DNA of 64,000 nucleotides from Prolixibacteraceae bacterium. GTDB lineage: Bacteria; Bacteroidota; Bacteroidia; Bacteroidales; Prolixibacteraceae. Below, one piece after another: positions 46,892-56,013 of the stretch. Position numbers and translations under genes: made by a program. The number at the start of each line of letters is the position of its first letter. The first letter of the stretch is position 1. The DNA lies in the NCBI GenBank assembly GCA_030602265.1, contig JAUWAB010000011.1, forward strand, positions 18,869 through 82,868, in the 5' to 3' direction. The notes beneath the pieces were generated by a model. The model was not told the DNA's origin, did not search any database, and saw nothing but the letters and a program-made list of their open reading frames with translations.

Positions 46892-47428
46892 TTAACGAAA
46901 GAGTGTTTTTCTGAGCATGATACTCTGTGAAGGAAAAGTTTTTCCGCTTTCGTCGGATACTATAATGGTCATTTTAGGATATCGCTTAAGCCGCTTGTCA
47001 TGCCGGTAAAAATGGTTCAGGTCGATGGTGAGATCGTGTTCTTTCCCCGGCTCAAGTAACAAAGGATAAAAACTGTACCGGGTGGTTCCCTTCAGCCTGA
47101 ATTTCCTTTTGGTCCAGAAGTTCCTGAAGATCAACAGGGGGCGGGACAGGTCAATATCCCGGCTTCCTGTATTTTTTATGACGACCCGGATGATGTCGGG
47201 ATAGTATTTACGATCCTTCTCCAGGACGATCGAAATCTTCTTTCTGCCAAACAGCGGGCCTCTTTTGCGGGTCCCGGTTTTTTTGTTCCGAAGAAACCTG
47301 ATCAGGAAATAGAGTGAAGGAACTACCAGTAAAATAACAATAACCACCAGCAGCGCATATCCGTCGGGGCCTCTGACCTCAACGGCTGACAAGGGAATAT
47401 CCAGAAGAAACCATGCATTTATGCGCAT
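46892..47428 (-). CDS. Unrecognised small membrane protein
   Basis: The 178-residue protein has a single strong hydrophobic segment at about residues 24-45 (ALLVVIVILLVVPSLYFLIRFL), a basic linker (KKTGTRKRGPLFGRKK) and then a beta-rich domain of about 110 residues (SIVLEKDRKYYPDIIRVVIKNTGSRDIDL ... LEPGKEHDLTIDLNHFY ... MTIIVSDESGKTF) that looks like an immunoglobulin-type sandwich. I do not recognise a family. The gene ends two bases before pulA starts, suggesting a shared transcript; whether the two proteins work together is unknown. Confidence 0.7.
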   Translation of the reverse strand: MRINAWFLLDIPLSAVEVRGPDGYALLVVIVILLVVPSLYFLIRFLRNKKTGTRKRGPLFGRKKISIVLEKDRKYYPDIIRVVIKNTGSRDIDLSRPLLIFRNFWTKRKFRLKGTTRYSFYPLLLEPGKEHDLTIDLNHFYRHDKRLKRYPKMTIIVSDESGKTFPSQSIMLRKTLFR

Positions 47429-47516
47429 ATCTTACCATTTATAAAATCCGCGTAAAAATACGCTTTTCAAAGTGCTGAGCAAATGTGCACGGTAACTATT
47501 CCGGATATAATTGACA

Positions 47517-49880
47517 TCAGACCGACTCATGTTCGGTTCTCCGGATAATTTCCTCCTGAAGATCTTCTCCCAGGTCGTTAAAATAATCGCTGTAGCCGGC
47601 GACCCGGACGATAAGATCCCTGTATTTTTCAGGATGCTTTTGCGCATCCCGCAGTGTTTCGGCGTTCACCACATTGAACTGGATATGGTGCCCATCCATC
47701 CTGAAATAACTGCGAACCAGCTGCGACACTTTTCTGATGTCTTCCTCCGACCTGAAAAATGAAGGGGAAAATTTCTGGTTGAGCAGGGTGCCCCCGGTCC
47801 GGAGATGATCGATTTTGGCAGCCGACTTGATAACTGCGGTAGGCCCGTTGGTGTCGGCGCCCTGCACCGGCGAGATCCCCTCCGATACCGGCAGTCCGGC
47901 TTTGCGGCCATCCGGACTGGCCTGCATCACACTACCGAAATAGACATGACAGGTGGTCGGGAGCAGGTTGATGCGGTAAATGGCCCCTCGGGGCGACGGT
48001 TTTCCGTTGACGGCATCGTAATAAATACTGAAAACATTCCTCAGTTCATCGTCTGCCCGGTCGTCATCATTTCCGTATTTCGGTGTTTTATAGATAAGAC
48101 TGTACCTCAGTTCTTCATATCCCTTAAAATTGCTTTCCAAAGCTTTGACGAATTCAGTCATGGTCAGGCTTTTGTCCTCAAACACATGGATCCTCAGGGC
48201 AGTCAGGCTGTCGGTCACTGTACCCATTCCCACGCCCTGGATATAGTTGGTGTTGTAACGGGCACCACCACATAGGTAGTCGGTGCCGTTTTCCACGCAG
48301 TCATCGATAATCAGCGACAGGAAAGGCGTGGGGACGTGTTTCATAAAAATACCTTCAATCAGGTTGCTGCCCCTGATTTTTATTCCGGTAAAATGCATTA
48401 CCTGCCGGCGATAAGCTTCCAGAAACTGACCGTAGGTTTCAAAGTCGCCCGGCCTGCCGGTCTGTAGTCCGATCTGACGGCCTGTAACGGGGTCCATTCC
48501 GTTGTGCAGTGTGATTTCCAAGATCTTGGGAAGATTGAAATACCCCGTCAGGATATAACTTTCAGTACCGAAAGCCCCGCTCTCCACACATCCGCTGGCC
48601 CCGCCGTTCCGTGCATCGACAATGTCTTTACCCTGACGGACAAGCTCCTGGATAATGGCATCGGTATTGAAAATCGAAGGCTGTCCGAAACCGGTCCTGG
48701 TGATCTTCACTGCCCGGTCGATAAAGCGGTCGGGATTTCTCCGGCTCAGCTGTACCATAGAGCTGGGCTGAAGAAGCCTCATCTCTTCAATGACATCCAG
48801 AATGAGATAGCTAAGCTCGTTAACGGCATCGGAACCATCTTCCTTTACTCCCCCGAGGTTGATCAGGGCAAAATCGGTGTAGGTATTGCTCTCCAGGGCC
48901 GTCACCCCAACTTTCGGAGGGGCAGGATGGTTGTTGAATTTGATCCAGAATGACTGCAGAATTTCCACCGCCTCATCGCGTGTGAGTGTGCCGGCTTCCG
49001 TTTCCTTTTTATAAAACGGATAGAGGTGCTGGTCGAGCCTTCCGGGATTAAAACTATCCCACGGGTTCAGTTCGGTCACCACTCCCAGATGTACAAACCA
49101 GTAATATTGCAGGGCTTCATGAAAGGTTTCAGGAGCATTGGCCGGGACACGCCTGCAGATATGTGCCATTCTCACCAGTTCTTTTTTCCTGATGGGGTCA
49201 GATTCACCCAGTGCCATTTCTTCCAAAACAACAGCGTACCTTTCGGCAAAAACCACCAGGGTTTCAGCGGCAATGCGCATGGCTTTCAGCTCCTCAAGAC
49301 GGTCAATAGCCTTTGGGTCCGTCAGAAAATCGAGCCTCGAAATCCTTTCATCAATATCGTTGATGATGTCCCTCATCCCTTTCCGGTATATTTTATTACC
49401 GGCAACCGTATGCCCGGGTGCCCGCTGTTCCATGAACTCGGTGAATATCCCGGCATCATAAGCGTCATGCCATTCCTGCGACATGGACTTCATGATACGG
49501 TCGCGGTTTGATTTTCCCTGCCAGAAAGGAATAATGATATCGCGGTAGGCATTGCGGGTTTCCTCATCCACCCTGAACCACACCTTCTTCCTGGAGTTCA
49601 GGATATCCAGGTCCTGTAACGAATGGACGGTGATCTCCGGATAGGTGGGAGTGGCCTTGGGTGCCGGGCCCCGTTCACCCACAATCAGTTCACCCCGATT
49701 GATACAAACCGCCTTGTTTTCCATAATGTAACGGAAAGCCCTGGCACGTTGTACGGGAATACTCTCCCCGAAGGCAATATGATTTTTATAAAACCCGGTG
49801 ATCAATAACGCCCTTTCCGCAGATATCCGGTTAACGGCGTTGAGACTCTCAGTTCTGAGTTTTTCAATTCTTGGTGTCAT
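47517..49880 (-). CDS. hypD: Glycyl radical enzyme, trans-4-hydroxy-L-proline dehydratase type
   Basis: The 787-residue protein has the radical glycine at residue 762 (RVAGYSDYF) and the catalytic Cys431 with the base Glu433 (ASGCVESG), a dehydratase-type active site, not the Cys-Cys pair of pyruvate formate-lyase. His157, Asp275, Ser331, Phe337, Tyr447 and Thr642 are each exactly three residues below active-site positions I recall for Clostridioides difficile HypD (H160, D278, S334, F340, C434, E436, Y450, T645, G765). The match supports dehydration of trans-4-hydroxyproline to pyrroline-5-carboxylate in the cytoplasm under anoxic conditions. The activase gene is 100 bases upstream. No pyrroline-5-carboxylate reductase gene is adjacent. 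Confidence 0.88.
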   Translation of the reverse strand: MTPRIEKLRTESLNAVNRISAERALLITGFYKNHIAFGESIPVQRARAFRYIMENKAVCINRGELIVGERGPAPKATPTYPEITVHSLQDLDILNSRKKVWFRVDEETRNAYRDIIIPFWQGKSNRDRIMKSMSQEWHDAYDAGIFTEFMEQRAPGHTVAGNKIYRKGMRDIINDIDERISRLDFLTDPKAIDRLEELKAMRIAAETLVVFAERYAVVLEEMALGESDPIRKKELVRMAHICRRVPANAPETFHEALQYYWFVHLGVVTELNPWDSFNPGRLDQHLYPFYKKETEAGTLTRDEAVEILQSFWIKFNNHPAPPKVGVTALESNTYTDFALINLGGVKEDGSDAVNELSYLILDVIEEMRLLQPSSMVQLSRRNPDRFIDRAVKITRTGFGQPSIFNTDAIIQELVRQGKDIVDARNGGASGCVESGAFGTESYILTGYFNLPKILEITLHNGMDPVTGRQIGLQTGRPGDFETYGQFLEAYRRQVMHFTGIKIRGSNLIEGIFMKHVPTPFLSLIIDDCVENGTDYLCGGARYNTNYIQGVGMGTVTDSLTALRIHVFEDKSLTMTEFVKALESNFKGYEELRYSLIYKTPKYGNDDDRADDELRNVFSIYYDAVNGKPSPRGAIYRINLLPTTCHVYFGSVMQASPDGRKAGLPVSEGISPVQGADTNGPTAVIKSAAKIDHLRTGGTLLNQKFSPSFFRSEEDIRKVSQLVRSYFRMDGHHIQFNVVNAETLRDAQKHPEKYRDLIVRVAGYSDYFNDLGEDLQEEIIRRTEHESV

Positions 49881-49912
49881 TTGATACTCTGATTAATATT
49901 AATTCCTGCCTT

Positions 49913-49932
49913 TACCGGGTTTCGTCCCGGTA
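49913..49932 (-). other. Hairpin between activase and glycyl radical enzyme genes
   Basis: TACCGGG (49913-49919) and CCCGGTA (49926-49932) form a 7-bp stem with a 6-base loop, in the 100-base gap between the two genes. There is no T-run on the minus strand, so it is not a simple terminator; it might aid mRNA processing or protect the 5' end of the enzyme's message. Confidence 0.4.
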
Positions 49933-49980
49933 GCCGTAAATACTGGCAGGTATGGAATATTTTTATACAATCCGGTTATG

Positions 49981-50778
49981 TCAGCTTAAATGGGCATTAA
50001 ATCCTTCACGTCTGAAGTATACGAGAATCTCATTGAGCCGGTCACCATCCGGAGCGGAAATATCCTGTCCGGCGGTTCCCTGCAGGTTCAGCCGGCGGAA
50101 TTTACTTTTCCCCAACCGGTGAAACGGAAGCAGATCGATCCTTTCAACAGGCTTTTCCAACCCAGATAGAAACCGCACCATTTCACTGAGGTTCCTTTCT
50201 GTGGCAGAAATTTTGTCAATCAGAGGTACCCTGATGATGACCGGCTTGTCTTGACCGGCCAGCCACTTCAGGTTTTCAAGGATCTGCCGGTTGCTCACCC
50301 CGGTATAAACCTGGTGCAGTTCTTCATCCATAATTTTCAGGTCGAACAGGAAAAGGCTGGTAAAATCCGTAATACTCTCCAATACCTGGGTTTCTGCATA
50401 GCCTGAAGTATCCACCGCCGTATGCAATCCGGCACTCCGGCAGGATATGAGCGCTTCACGAAGGAAGCTGGCCTGCAGCAAGGGTTCTCCCCCTGAAAAA
50501 GTCACTCCACCCCCGCTTTCTTCCATCACCAGGCGCTCCTTCTCGACTGCCTTCATCAGGTCAACTACAGACATCTCCCGGCCAATCAGCTCATCCTCGC
50601 AGTATTCTATTCCATCGAGGGTATTTTTACGTTGAAAAGTCTGCACACCCGACGACCAGCTCTCCGGATTGTGGCACCAGAAACAGCGTAACGGACAACC
50701 TTTCATAAAGACTGTTGTCCGGATACCCGGGCCATCATGAACCGCAAAACGATTGATATTAAAAATAATCCCCTTCAT
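49981..50778 (-). CDS. Glycyl radical enzyme activase (radical SAM)
   Basis: The 265-residue protein has the radical SAM Cys motif CPLRCFWC (Cys28, Cys32, Cys35), followed by GGGVTFSGGEPLLQ and a DTSGYAE region, as in pyruvate formate-lyase activases. It should use S-adenosylmethionine to make the glycyl radical in the adjacent enzyme. Many activases outside the PFL-AE group have a ferredoxin-like insert with extra clusters after the CxxxCxxC motif. Here that region (about residues 36-75) has only one cysteine (Cys60) and is short, so the insert is missing. It is upstream of the glycyl radical enzyme gene and probably on one transcript. Confidence 0.9.
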   Translation of the reverse strand: MKGIIFNINRFAVHDGPGIRTTVFMKGCPLRCFWCHNPESWSSGVQTFQRKNTLDGIEYCEDELIGREMSVVDLMKAVEKERLVMEESGGGVTFSGGEPLLQASFLREALISCRSAGLHTAVDTSGYAETQVLESITDFTSLFLFDLKIMDEELHQVYTGVSNRQILENLKWLAGQDKPVIIRVPLIDKISATERNLSEMVRFLSGLEKPVERIDLLPFHRLGKSKFRRLNLQGTAGQDISAPDGDRLNEILVYFRREGFNAHLS

Positions 50779-51140
50779 GGTAAAATGCTCAGGAACAGAA
50801 TAAAACGATACTAAAAGATTAAAAGTGAAGACTATCCGGTATCCTCTCCGGTGAAGTTATGGATGTACCGGATTTCATAATATCCAGCATTCAAAAAGGC
50901 CTTTCCCAAACTTGTGGTAAAGCATAAGGTGATATGTCGGCCTGAAATGCATAAGAAGTAATTGAGGGTGCAATTTAGAGAATTATACGCAATGCGGTTC
51001 ACCGTAAATCTGTTTTTTCGGGAAAAACAAAAATTAAGGTTAAAAAAACAAACACAAATCCAACAAGATTGTTGTATTTCTCGATATGTATATCTTTTTA
51101 TACTATATTCGTCATAATTTAACCGATTAATTTTAATAAG
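50779..51140. other. Gene-free stretch between activase and DUF4395 genes
   Basis: No gene seen. It must hold the divergent promoters of both flanking genes. TATATTCG (51104-51111) resembles a -7 box for the DUF4395 gene. No strong repeat or hairpin was noted. Confidence 0.5.
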
Positions 51141-51587
51141 ATGAACGCCAGAGAATTGATATGCCCTGTTTCTTCGGAACGGGTCAACGAAATAGTAACC
51201 AGGTGCAATGCCTTTCTGACCATATTGCTGTTAACCATCTCGGTATTCTTCAGGATGCCGGAAATACTGATTTTACTGGTGGCAGATTTTTATCTCAGGG
51301 CATTTACCAGTGTCAGGAACTCCCCATTAACCTTTATCAGCAAACAACTGGTATCCTGGTTGAATCTGGGAATCAAACCTACCGACAAGGCACCCAAGAT
51401 TTTTGCTGCCAGACTGGGATTTCTGATGAGTCTTGCCATTCTGGTTCTTTTTGTGACAGGTCTGACTACCCCGGCGCTGGTGATTGCCGGCATTCTGAGT
51501 GTCTTTGCCATGCTTGAGCTGGCAGCAGGATTTTGTGCAGGTTGTTACATTTACACTTTCCTGATCCTTCCGGCTACCAGGGATTAA
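51141..51587 (+). CDS. DUF4395 family membrane protein
   Basis: The 148-residue protein has about four hydrophobic segments and the DUF4395 opening (LICPVSSERVNEIVTRCNAFLTI). A CxxC pair near the end (FCAGCYIY) is part of the family. The biochemical role is unknown; relatives are often beside thiol or sulfur-related genes, but nothing like that is near here. It has its own leader and stands alone. Confidence 0.87.
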   Translation: MNARELICPVSSERVNEIVTRCNAFLTILLLTISVFFRMPEILILLVADFYLRAFTSVRNSPLTFISKQLVSWLNLGIKPTDKAPKIFAARLGFLMSLAILVLFVTGLTTPALVIAGILSVFAMLELAAGFCAGCYIYTFLILPATRD

Positions 51588-51698
51588 TTCGCTGCCTTAC
51601 CCTTCGGGATTCCGGGTTTATGTTCGTGACATAACCCATTTACTGCAAATTTCCGGTTAAGTCCGGGATCGTCTTTTGTCTGAAAAACTTCGGATTGC

Positions 51699-51729
51699 TT
51701 GGAGTTTTGGTATAATATTCGTATATTTA
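51699..51729 (+). promoter_or_regulatory. Candidate promoter for the permuted papain-like gene
   Basis: TTG (51699-51701), 20 bases, then TATATTTA (51722-51729) resemble the Bacteroidota -33/-7 pair. Transcription from here would begin near 51735, which favours ATG 51756 as the start. Confidence 0.4.
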
Positions 51730-51755
51730 TTTTTATGGCAATCGGCAACATATCA

Positions 51756-52808
51756 ATGGAATTCAGGAAGAAGATAATCGCAGTATTAATGGCAGTTCTT
51801 CTGATTTCTGCCTTGTTGAACACTTACGCCGGGGAGAAGGAGAAAAGTCCATACCGGTTTCATGAACTTACACTTTACGCCATACCATCTCCCGTTGAGT
51901 TTGTATGGGAATCGCCAGCAGCTTTGTTTAACTCATATGTACAGAGCTATATAACCGGTATGTTTTCGCGTGGCTCCTATGCATTAGGACATGCATTTAT
52001 CAAACTGACTTCACCGATGTTTGAAGAGCCACTTTACTTTGGTATGACTTCCACATCAAAGAGAGAGCAGCAGGAAAAAGTTCTCAGGGAAAAGGTCGGT
52101 CTTGCCATTCTGGGCATTGACCTTGAAGGGCGGATGGAAGGCAACACTGAATTAGTGGAGAAGCTGAGCATACACACAAAAAGGAGCAATACGGCTGCAG
52201 TTACCTACCGGATTTCTGAAGCAGCTGTCCGGAGAATCCTGGAATTTCTGGAATATTTCGACACGCCCAACCATCTGGATCATACACCCTCTTCCCATTA
52301 CGGAGGGACGTTCTGGCCGCTTTATGAGGCTGAAGGCGCCGGTTGCACGGCATTCGGGATGGCCATGCTCGAACTGGCAGGGGTCAGGATTGAGGATCTG
52401 AACAACTGGAAAGTCGAGGTCAAAATCCCGATGTCGCTGATCGGTGGAGAATTGAATCCCGGAAATAAGGTCCGTATAAGGGACATTCGCCGGAGCAATT
52501 CCTGGTTCGAAGGTGAGGGGGAAGAAAATGTGGATTACATACCCTTCTGGATTTACGAACCCAACCTCATTTACCATTGGATCAGGGAACAAGCTGACTA
52601 TAAGAATGACGTAACGTCAACACATTATTTCCGGGCATCCTGCAGGAAAGTCCCCAGACTGTTTGCAGACCTGAGAGATGCAGAGGTTCAGGAAGAAGGC
52701 CCTGTATTCTCGCAACGCTCTGACGACAATCCCTTCATACTGCATTTCCTGCATAAGAATGGCCTGATCGGAGAACAGGCCGGAAATGCACCGGACCCTC
52801 AAAAATAA
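51756..52808 (+). CDS. Secreted protein with a possible permuted papain-like (NlpC/P60-type) fold
   Basis: ATG 51756 gives a 350-residue protein with a good signal peptide (residues 1-25); ATG 51735 and a TTG at 51699 are in-frame alternatives. A histidine in SYALGHAFIKL (His79) and a cysteine in EGAGCTAFGMAML (Cys197) sit in contexts like the His and Cys of permuted papain-fold enzymes (His before Cys, as in the YaeF/YiiX type). That would suit an amidase or peptidase acting on lipid or peptide substrates in the envelope. Similarity is weak and this is inference; no family is recognised with certainty. It is a single-gene unit. Confidence 0.6.
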   Translation: MEFRKKIIAVLMAVLLISALLNTYAGEKEKSPYRFHELTLYAIPSPVEFVWESPAALFNSYVQSYITGMFSRGSYALGHAFIKLTSPMFEEPLYFGMTSTSKREQQEKVLREKVGLAILGIDLEGRMEGNTELVEKLSIHTKRSNTAAVTYRISEAAVRRILEFLEYFDTPNHLDHTPSSHYGGTFWPLYEAEGAGCTAFGMAMLELAGVRIEDLNNWKVEVKIPMSLIGGELNPGNKVRIRDIRRSNSWFEGEGEENVDYIPFWIYEPNLIYHWIREQADYKNDVTSTHYFRASCRKVPRLFADLRDAEVQEEGPVFSQRSDDNPFILHFLHKNGLIGEQAGNAPDPQK

Positions 52809-52931
52809 CCCTGTCAGCAAAATCTCAGGTTTGATTATTCAACAGGCAATTGCCTGATTTGATAATAATTGTTAAGACCTGTGTATTTTTTTCCCTTTTA
52901 AGTATCTTAGCGCCCTTTAAATTTGATATTC

Positions 52932-53366
52932 ATGAGAATCAGAATAATCAACAGGTCATCGAACGAATTACCCACCTACAGTACGGAACATGCCGCCGGA
53001 ATGGATCTCCGGGCCTGCCTGCAGGAAGAGATTGTGTTAAAACCTCTCGAAAGGAAATTAATTCCTACCGGCCTCTTTGTGGAAATTCCCGTCGGATATG
53101 AGGCGCAGATCAGGCCCAGAAGCGGACTGGCCCTGAAGAAAGGGATTACCGTACTCAATTCTCCGGGTACCATCGATGCCGACTACCGGGGTGAAATCGG
53201 AATTATTCTGGTTAACCTCTCCGCTGAAGAGTTTGTTATCCGCAACGGTGAAAGAATATGCCAGATGGTGGTCGCCAAACATGAAAAAGTTGAATGGGAA
53301 CTTACCGAAATTCTTGAAGACACCTCCCGGGGCGAAGGGGGTTTCGGACATACCGGGAAAAACTGA
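52932..53366 (+). CDS. dut: dUTP diphosphatase
   Basis: ATG 52932 (MRIRIINRS) is chosen over an in-frame TTG at 52923. The 144-residue trimeric enzyme hydrolyses dUTP to dUMP, preventing uracil incorporation into DNA. The five dUTPase motifs are visible: [39 protein letters not shown] and the C-terminal [10 protein letters not shown]. The downstream TPR lipoprotein gene starts four bases after its stop, so it heads a four-gene unit dut-TPR-DUF4292-envC. Confidence 0.95.
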   Translation: MRIRIINRSSNELPTYSTEHAAGMDLRACLQEEIVLKPLERKLIPTGLFVEIPVGYEAQIRPRSGLALKKGITVLNSPGTIDADYRGEIGIILVNLSAEEFVIRNGERICQMVVAKHEKVEWELTEILEDTSRGEGGFGHTGKN

Positions 53367-53370
53367 AAGA

Positions 53371-55119
53371 ATGAAGCACATTGTAATCATATTAGCCATA
53401 CTGTCGGCAGTCATCATGTCGTCGTGCAAGACTTCACAGAAAGTGGCAGATAAGGCACCCGAAAACTCTGGAATTCCGGAGTTGCCCGACGACAAAAAGA
53501 AAGAATTTGAATATATGTTTGTTGAAGCGCTCAAGCAGAAGATGATCGGAAACCAGCAAAGAGCCGTTTCCCTGTTGTCCTCTTGTCTGGAGATTGATCC
53601 CAACTCTTCTGCTGCGATGTTTGAACTGGCAAACATTCATGTGGCCAACAATGATTTTACCAGTGCTTCCCTGCTTCTGGAGAAGGCCATTTCCATCAAT
53701 TCTTCCAACAAATGGTACAAGTTACTTTTAGCCAGAATCTACAGCCAGACCGGCAAACATGCTGAATCGGCGGTACTTTATGACCAGCTTCTCAGGATAG
53801 AACCCGAGAACCAGGAGTTCCTTTACATGAAAGCCATGATGCTGGCCTCTGCAAAGAAATACGACGAATCGATCAGGACCCTCAATGAACTGGAGAAAAA
53901 AACCGGTATCAATGAGCATATTACCCTGATGAAGGAACAGGTTTTCATTGAAGCCGGAAAATCTCAGGAAGCGATGGCTGAAATCCGGAAACTGATCGAC
54001 TACAACCCCCAGGAACCGCGTTATTACGGATTGTTAGCCGATTCTTACCTGGATCAGGGGGACAAGGAAAACGCTCTGAGGTATTACAACAAGATACTCG
54101 AAATGGACCCTGATAACGGGTACGTGCATTTCTCCCTGGCCAATTATTACCGTGCTGAAGGAAATACTGAAAAATCATTTGACCATACCCTGCAGGGATT
54201 TACCAGCAGGGAGGTTGACCTGGAAACCAAGCTACAGCTATATCTCCTCCACTCAGGAAGCCGCGATGAACTCAGGTTCTCCGACGAACAGGTGGAACAT
54301 CTCATCAGAGTCCTTACAGAGGTCCATCCTGAAGATTTCAGGGTATACACAGTATTCGCAGAATACCTCATCAGGAACAAACGCTTCACGGAAGCCAGGG
54401 AACAACTTATCGGGGTTACCAACCTGGGCGTCAATGACTATATGGTATGGGAGCAGATTTTGTATCTCGACAATGAATTACAGGACTGGCAGGGGCTGTA
54501 TGATCATACCCTGACCGTTATCGAGCTCTTCCCGAACCAGCCGCAGTTCTACTTTTTTCATGCCGTTGCCTGCGTGCAGCTTTCCAAAGCCGAAGAAGCC
54601 ATTGCCATTGCCGATGAAGGGCTGATGTATGTGGTGGATAACCCGGGCATGTCGGGACAGCTTACCTTCATCAAGGGAGAGTCTTACTATAAACTGAACA
54701 GACTGGATGAAGCTTTCAGCTATTTTGATGAAGCGCTTCAACTTGATCCGGAGAATTTCATCGCCCTGAATAATTTTGCCTATTACCTGTCCTTAGCCGA
54801 ACGCGATCTTGAAAAGGCGGAAAGGATGAGTGCCCGGGTGGTGGAAAAATTTCCCGATAATCCTACTTATCTCGACACCTATGCTTGGGTGCTCTTTAAA
54901 AAACAAAACTATTCCCTGGCCAAATTTTACATGGAAACGGCACTGAAGAACGGAGGCAATGAAAATCCAACGCTGCTTGACCATTACGGAGATATCCTGT
55001 TTATGCTCAACCGTGTGGATGAAGCGGTATCCTCATGGGAAAAGGCAAAGGAATTTGGCAGCGATTCTAAAGTATTGGAGCAAAAAATCAGGGAGAAAAA
55101 GTATATCCGCGAAAAATAA
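53371..55119 (+). CDS. Tetratricopeptide repeat lipoprotein
   Basis: ATG 53371 begins a lipoprotein signal (MKHIVIILAI, lipobox MSSC); the frame stays open upstream into dut, but that part has no lipoprotein signal. The 582-residue product carries about ten TPR-like repeats over residues 45-570, with examples such as AAMFELANIHVANNDFTSA, ALRYYNKILEMDPDN and EAFSYFDEALQLDPEN. It should be a periplasm-facing scaffold anchored in the outer membrane. It starts four bases after dut and is followed one base later by the DUF4292 gene. Confidence 0.9.
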   Translation: MKHIVIILAILSAVIMSSCKTSQKVADKAPENSGIPELPDDKKKEFEYMFVEALKQKMIGNQQRAVSLLSSCLEIDPNSSAAMFELANIHVANNDFTSASLLLEKAISINSSNKWYKLLLARIYSQTGKHAESAVLYDQLLRIEPENQEFLYMKAMMLASAKKYDESIRTLNELEKKTGINEHITLMKEQVFIEAGKSQEAMAEIRKLIDYNPQEPRYYGLLADSYLDQGDKENALRYYNKILEMDPDNGYVHFSLANYYRAEGNTEKSFDHTLQGFTSREVDLETKLQLYLLHSGSRDELRFSDEQVEHLIRVLTEVHPEDFRVYTVFAEYLIRNKRFTEAREQLIGVTNLGVNDYMVWEQILYLDNELQDWQGLYDHTLTVIELFPNQPQFYFFHAVACVQLSKAEEAIAIADEGLMYVVDNPGMSGQLTFIKGESYYKLNRLDEAFSYFDEALQLDPENFIALNNFAYYLSLAERDLEKAERMSARVVEKFPDNPTYLDTYAWVLFKKQNYSLAKFYMETALKNGGNENPTLLDHYGDILFMLNRVDEAVSSWEKAKEFGSDSKVLEQKIREKKYIREK

Positions 55120-55120
55120 T

Positions 55121-55996
55121 ATGAGAATAAATCCAGCAATAAGGGCAATAATCCAGATTGTCCTGGTATCAGTCGTCCTGTTTTCATGCAAAACACCCGA
55201 AACACTGACCGAAACCAGGCTCAGACCCATGAGTCCTTCCCGGTTGTTGAGAAATGTGCAGGAAAGCGCGTTCGATTACACCCATTTTAATGTACGCAGG
55301 ATCAATTTACAGATTGACGACGGAGAATCAAAGACCTCATTCAGGGCAGGACTTCAGGCGGTAAAAGACCAGCAGATACAGATTACTGTTTCCAAATTCA
55401 ACATTCCGCTGGGGAGGATTCAGTTAACCCCCGACAGCATCCTGTTCATCAATTACATGGAAAGGACTTACATTTCCGGGGATTATAAAGACCTGAGCAA
55501 TCTGGTGGCATTTGATGTGGATTTCAGGGCTATACAGACCATCTTTTCAGCCAATATTTTTTCCTTTTTCGATGATGATGATGAACTGAGGGACTACGAA
55601 TCGTTTGTTGAAGGGGGCATGTACATGATAATGTCTGAAAAATACCGGAAGATCAGGAAAATCGATGAAAAAGGCAAAACCCAGAAGATAGAACGGATGT
55701 TGAGAAGGGCGGACGAAGACGCCCTTATTGTGCAAACCTTTGGGTTTGATCCATCGCTGTTTGTCCTGAAAAAGATGATCCTGGAGGATAAGACCAACAA
55801 ACGGACAGCCGGACTCCGTTTTGATGATTACACCAAGGTTGGTAAGAAATATTATCCGGGGACCCTGATCATAAACTTCACGTCAGAGGAAGGTACAACC
55901 GGCATTGATGCCCGCATGTCGGGGTTTTCAACAGAGCATAGTGAATTAACTCCTTTGAGAATACCAGACAGATACCAAAGGCTTTATTTAAATTAG
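55121..55996 (+). CDS. DUF4292 lipoprotein
   Basis: The 291-residue protein begins with a lipoprotein signal (lipobox LFSC) just one base after the TPR gene's stop; ATG codons further upstream lie inside that gene. The rest matches DUF4292, a LolA/LppX-like beta fold in Bacteroidota (TYISGDYKDLSNLVAFDVDFRAIQTIFSANIF). Such folds often carry lipids or lipoproteins, but no function is proven. Placement between a TPR lipoprotein and an EnvC-like protein is a common Bacteroidota arrangement and suggests an envelope role. Confidence 0.85.
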   Translation: MRINPAIRAIIQIVLVSVVLFSCKTPETLTETRLRPMSPSRLLRNVQESAFDYTHFNVRRINLQIDDGESKTSFRAGLQAVKDQQIQITVSKFNIPLGRIQLTPDSILFINYMERTYISGDYKDLSNLVAFDVDFRAIQTIFSANIFSFFDDDDELRDYESFVEGGMYMIMSEKYRKIRKIDEKGKTQKIERMLRRADEDALIVQTFGFDPSLFVLKKMILEDKTNKRTAGLRFDDYTKVGKKYYPGTLIINFTSEEGTTGIDARMSGFSTEHSELTPLRIPDRYQRLYLN

Positions 55997-56013
55997 CAGA
56001 AAATTTCCCGGAT

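Noticed and set aside
47517..49880. Pyruvate formate-lyase
   Set aside because: The adjacent Cys-Cys pair of PFL is absent; the GCVE site and further residues fit a dehydratase.
53176..53370. Extended N-terminus of the TPR protein
   Set aside because: It lies inside dut in another frame, and a good lipoprotein signal starts at 53371.
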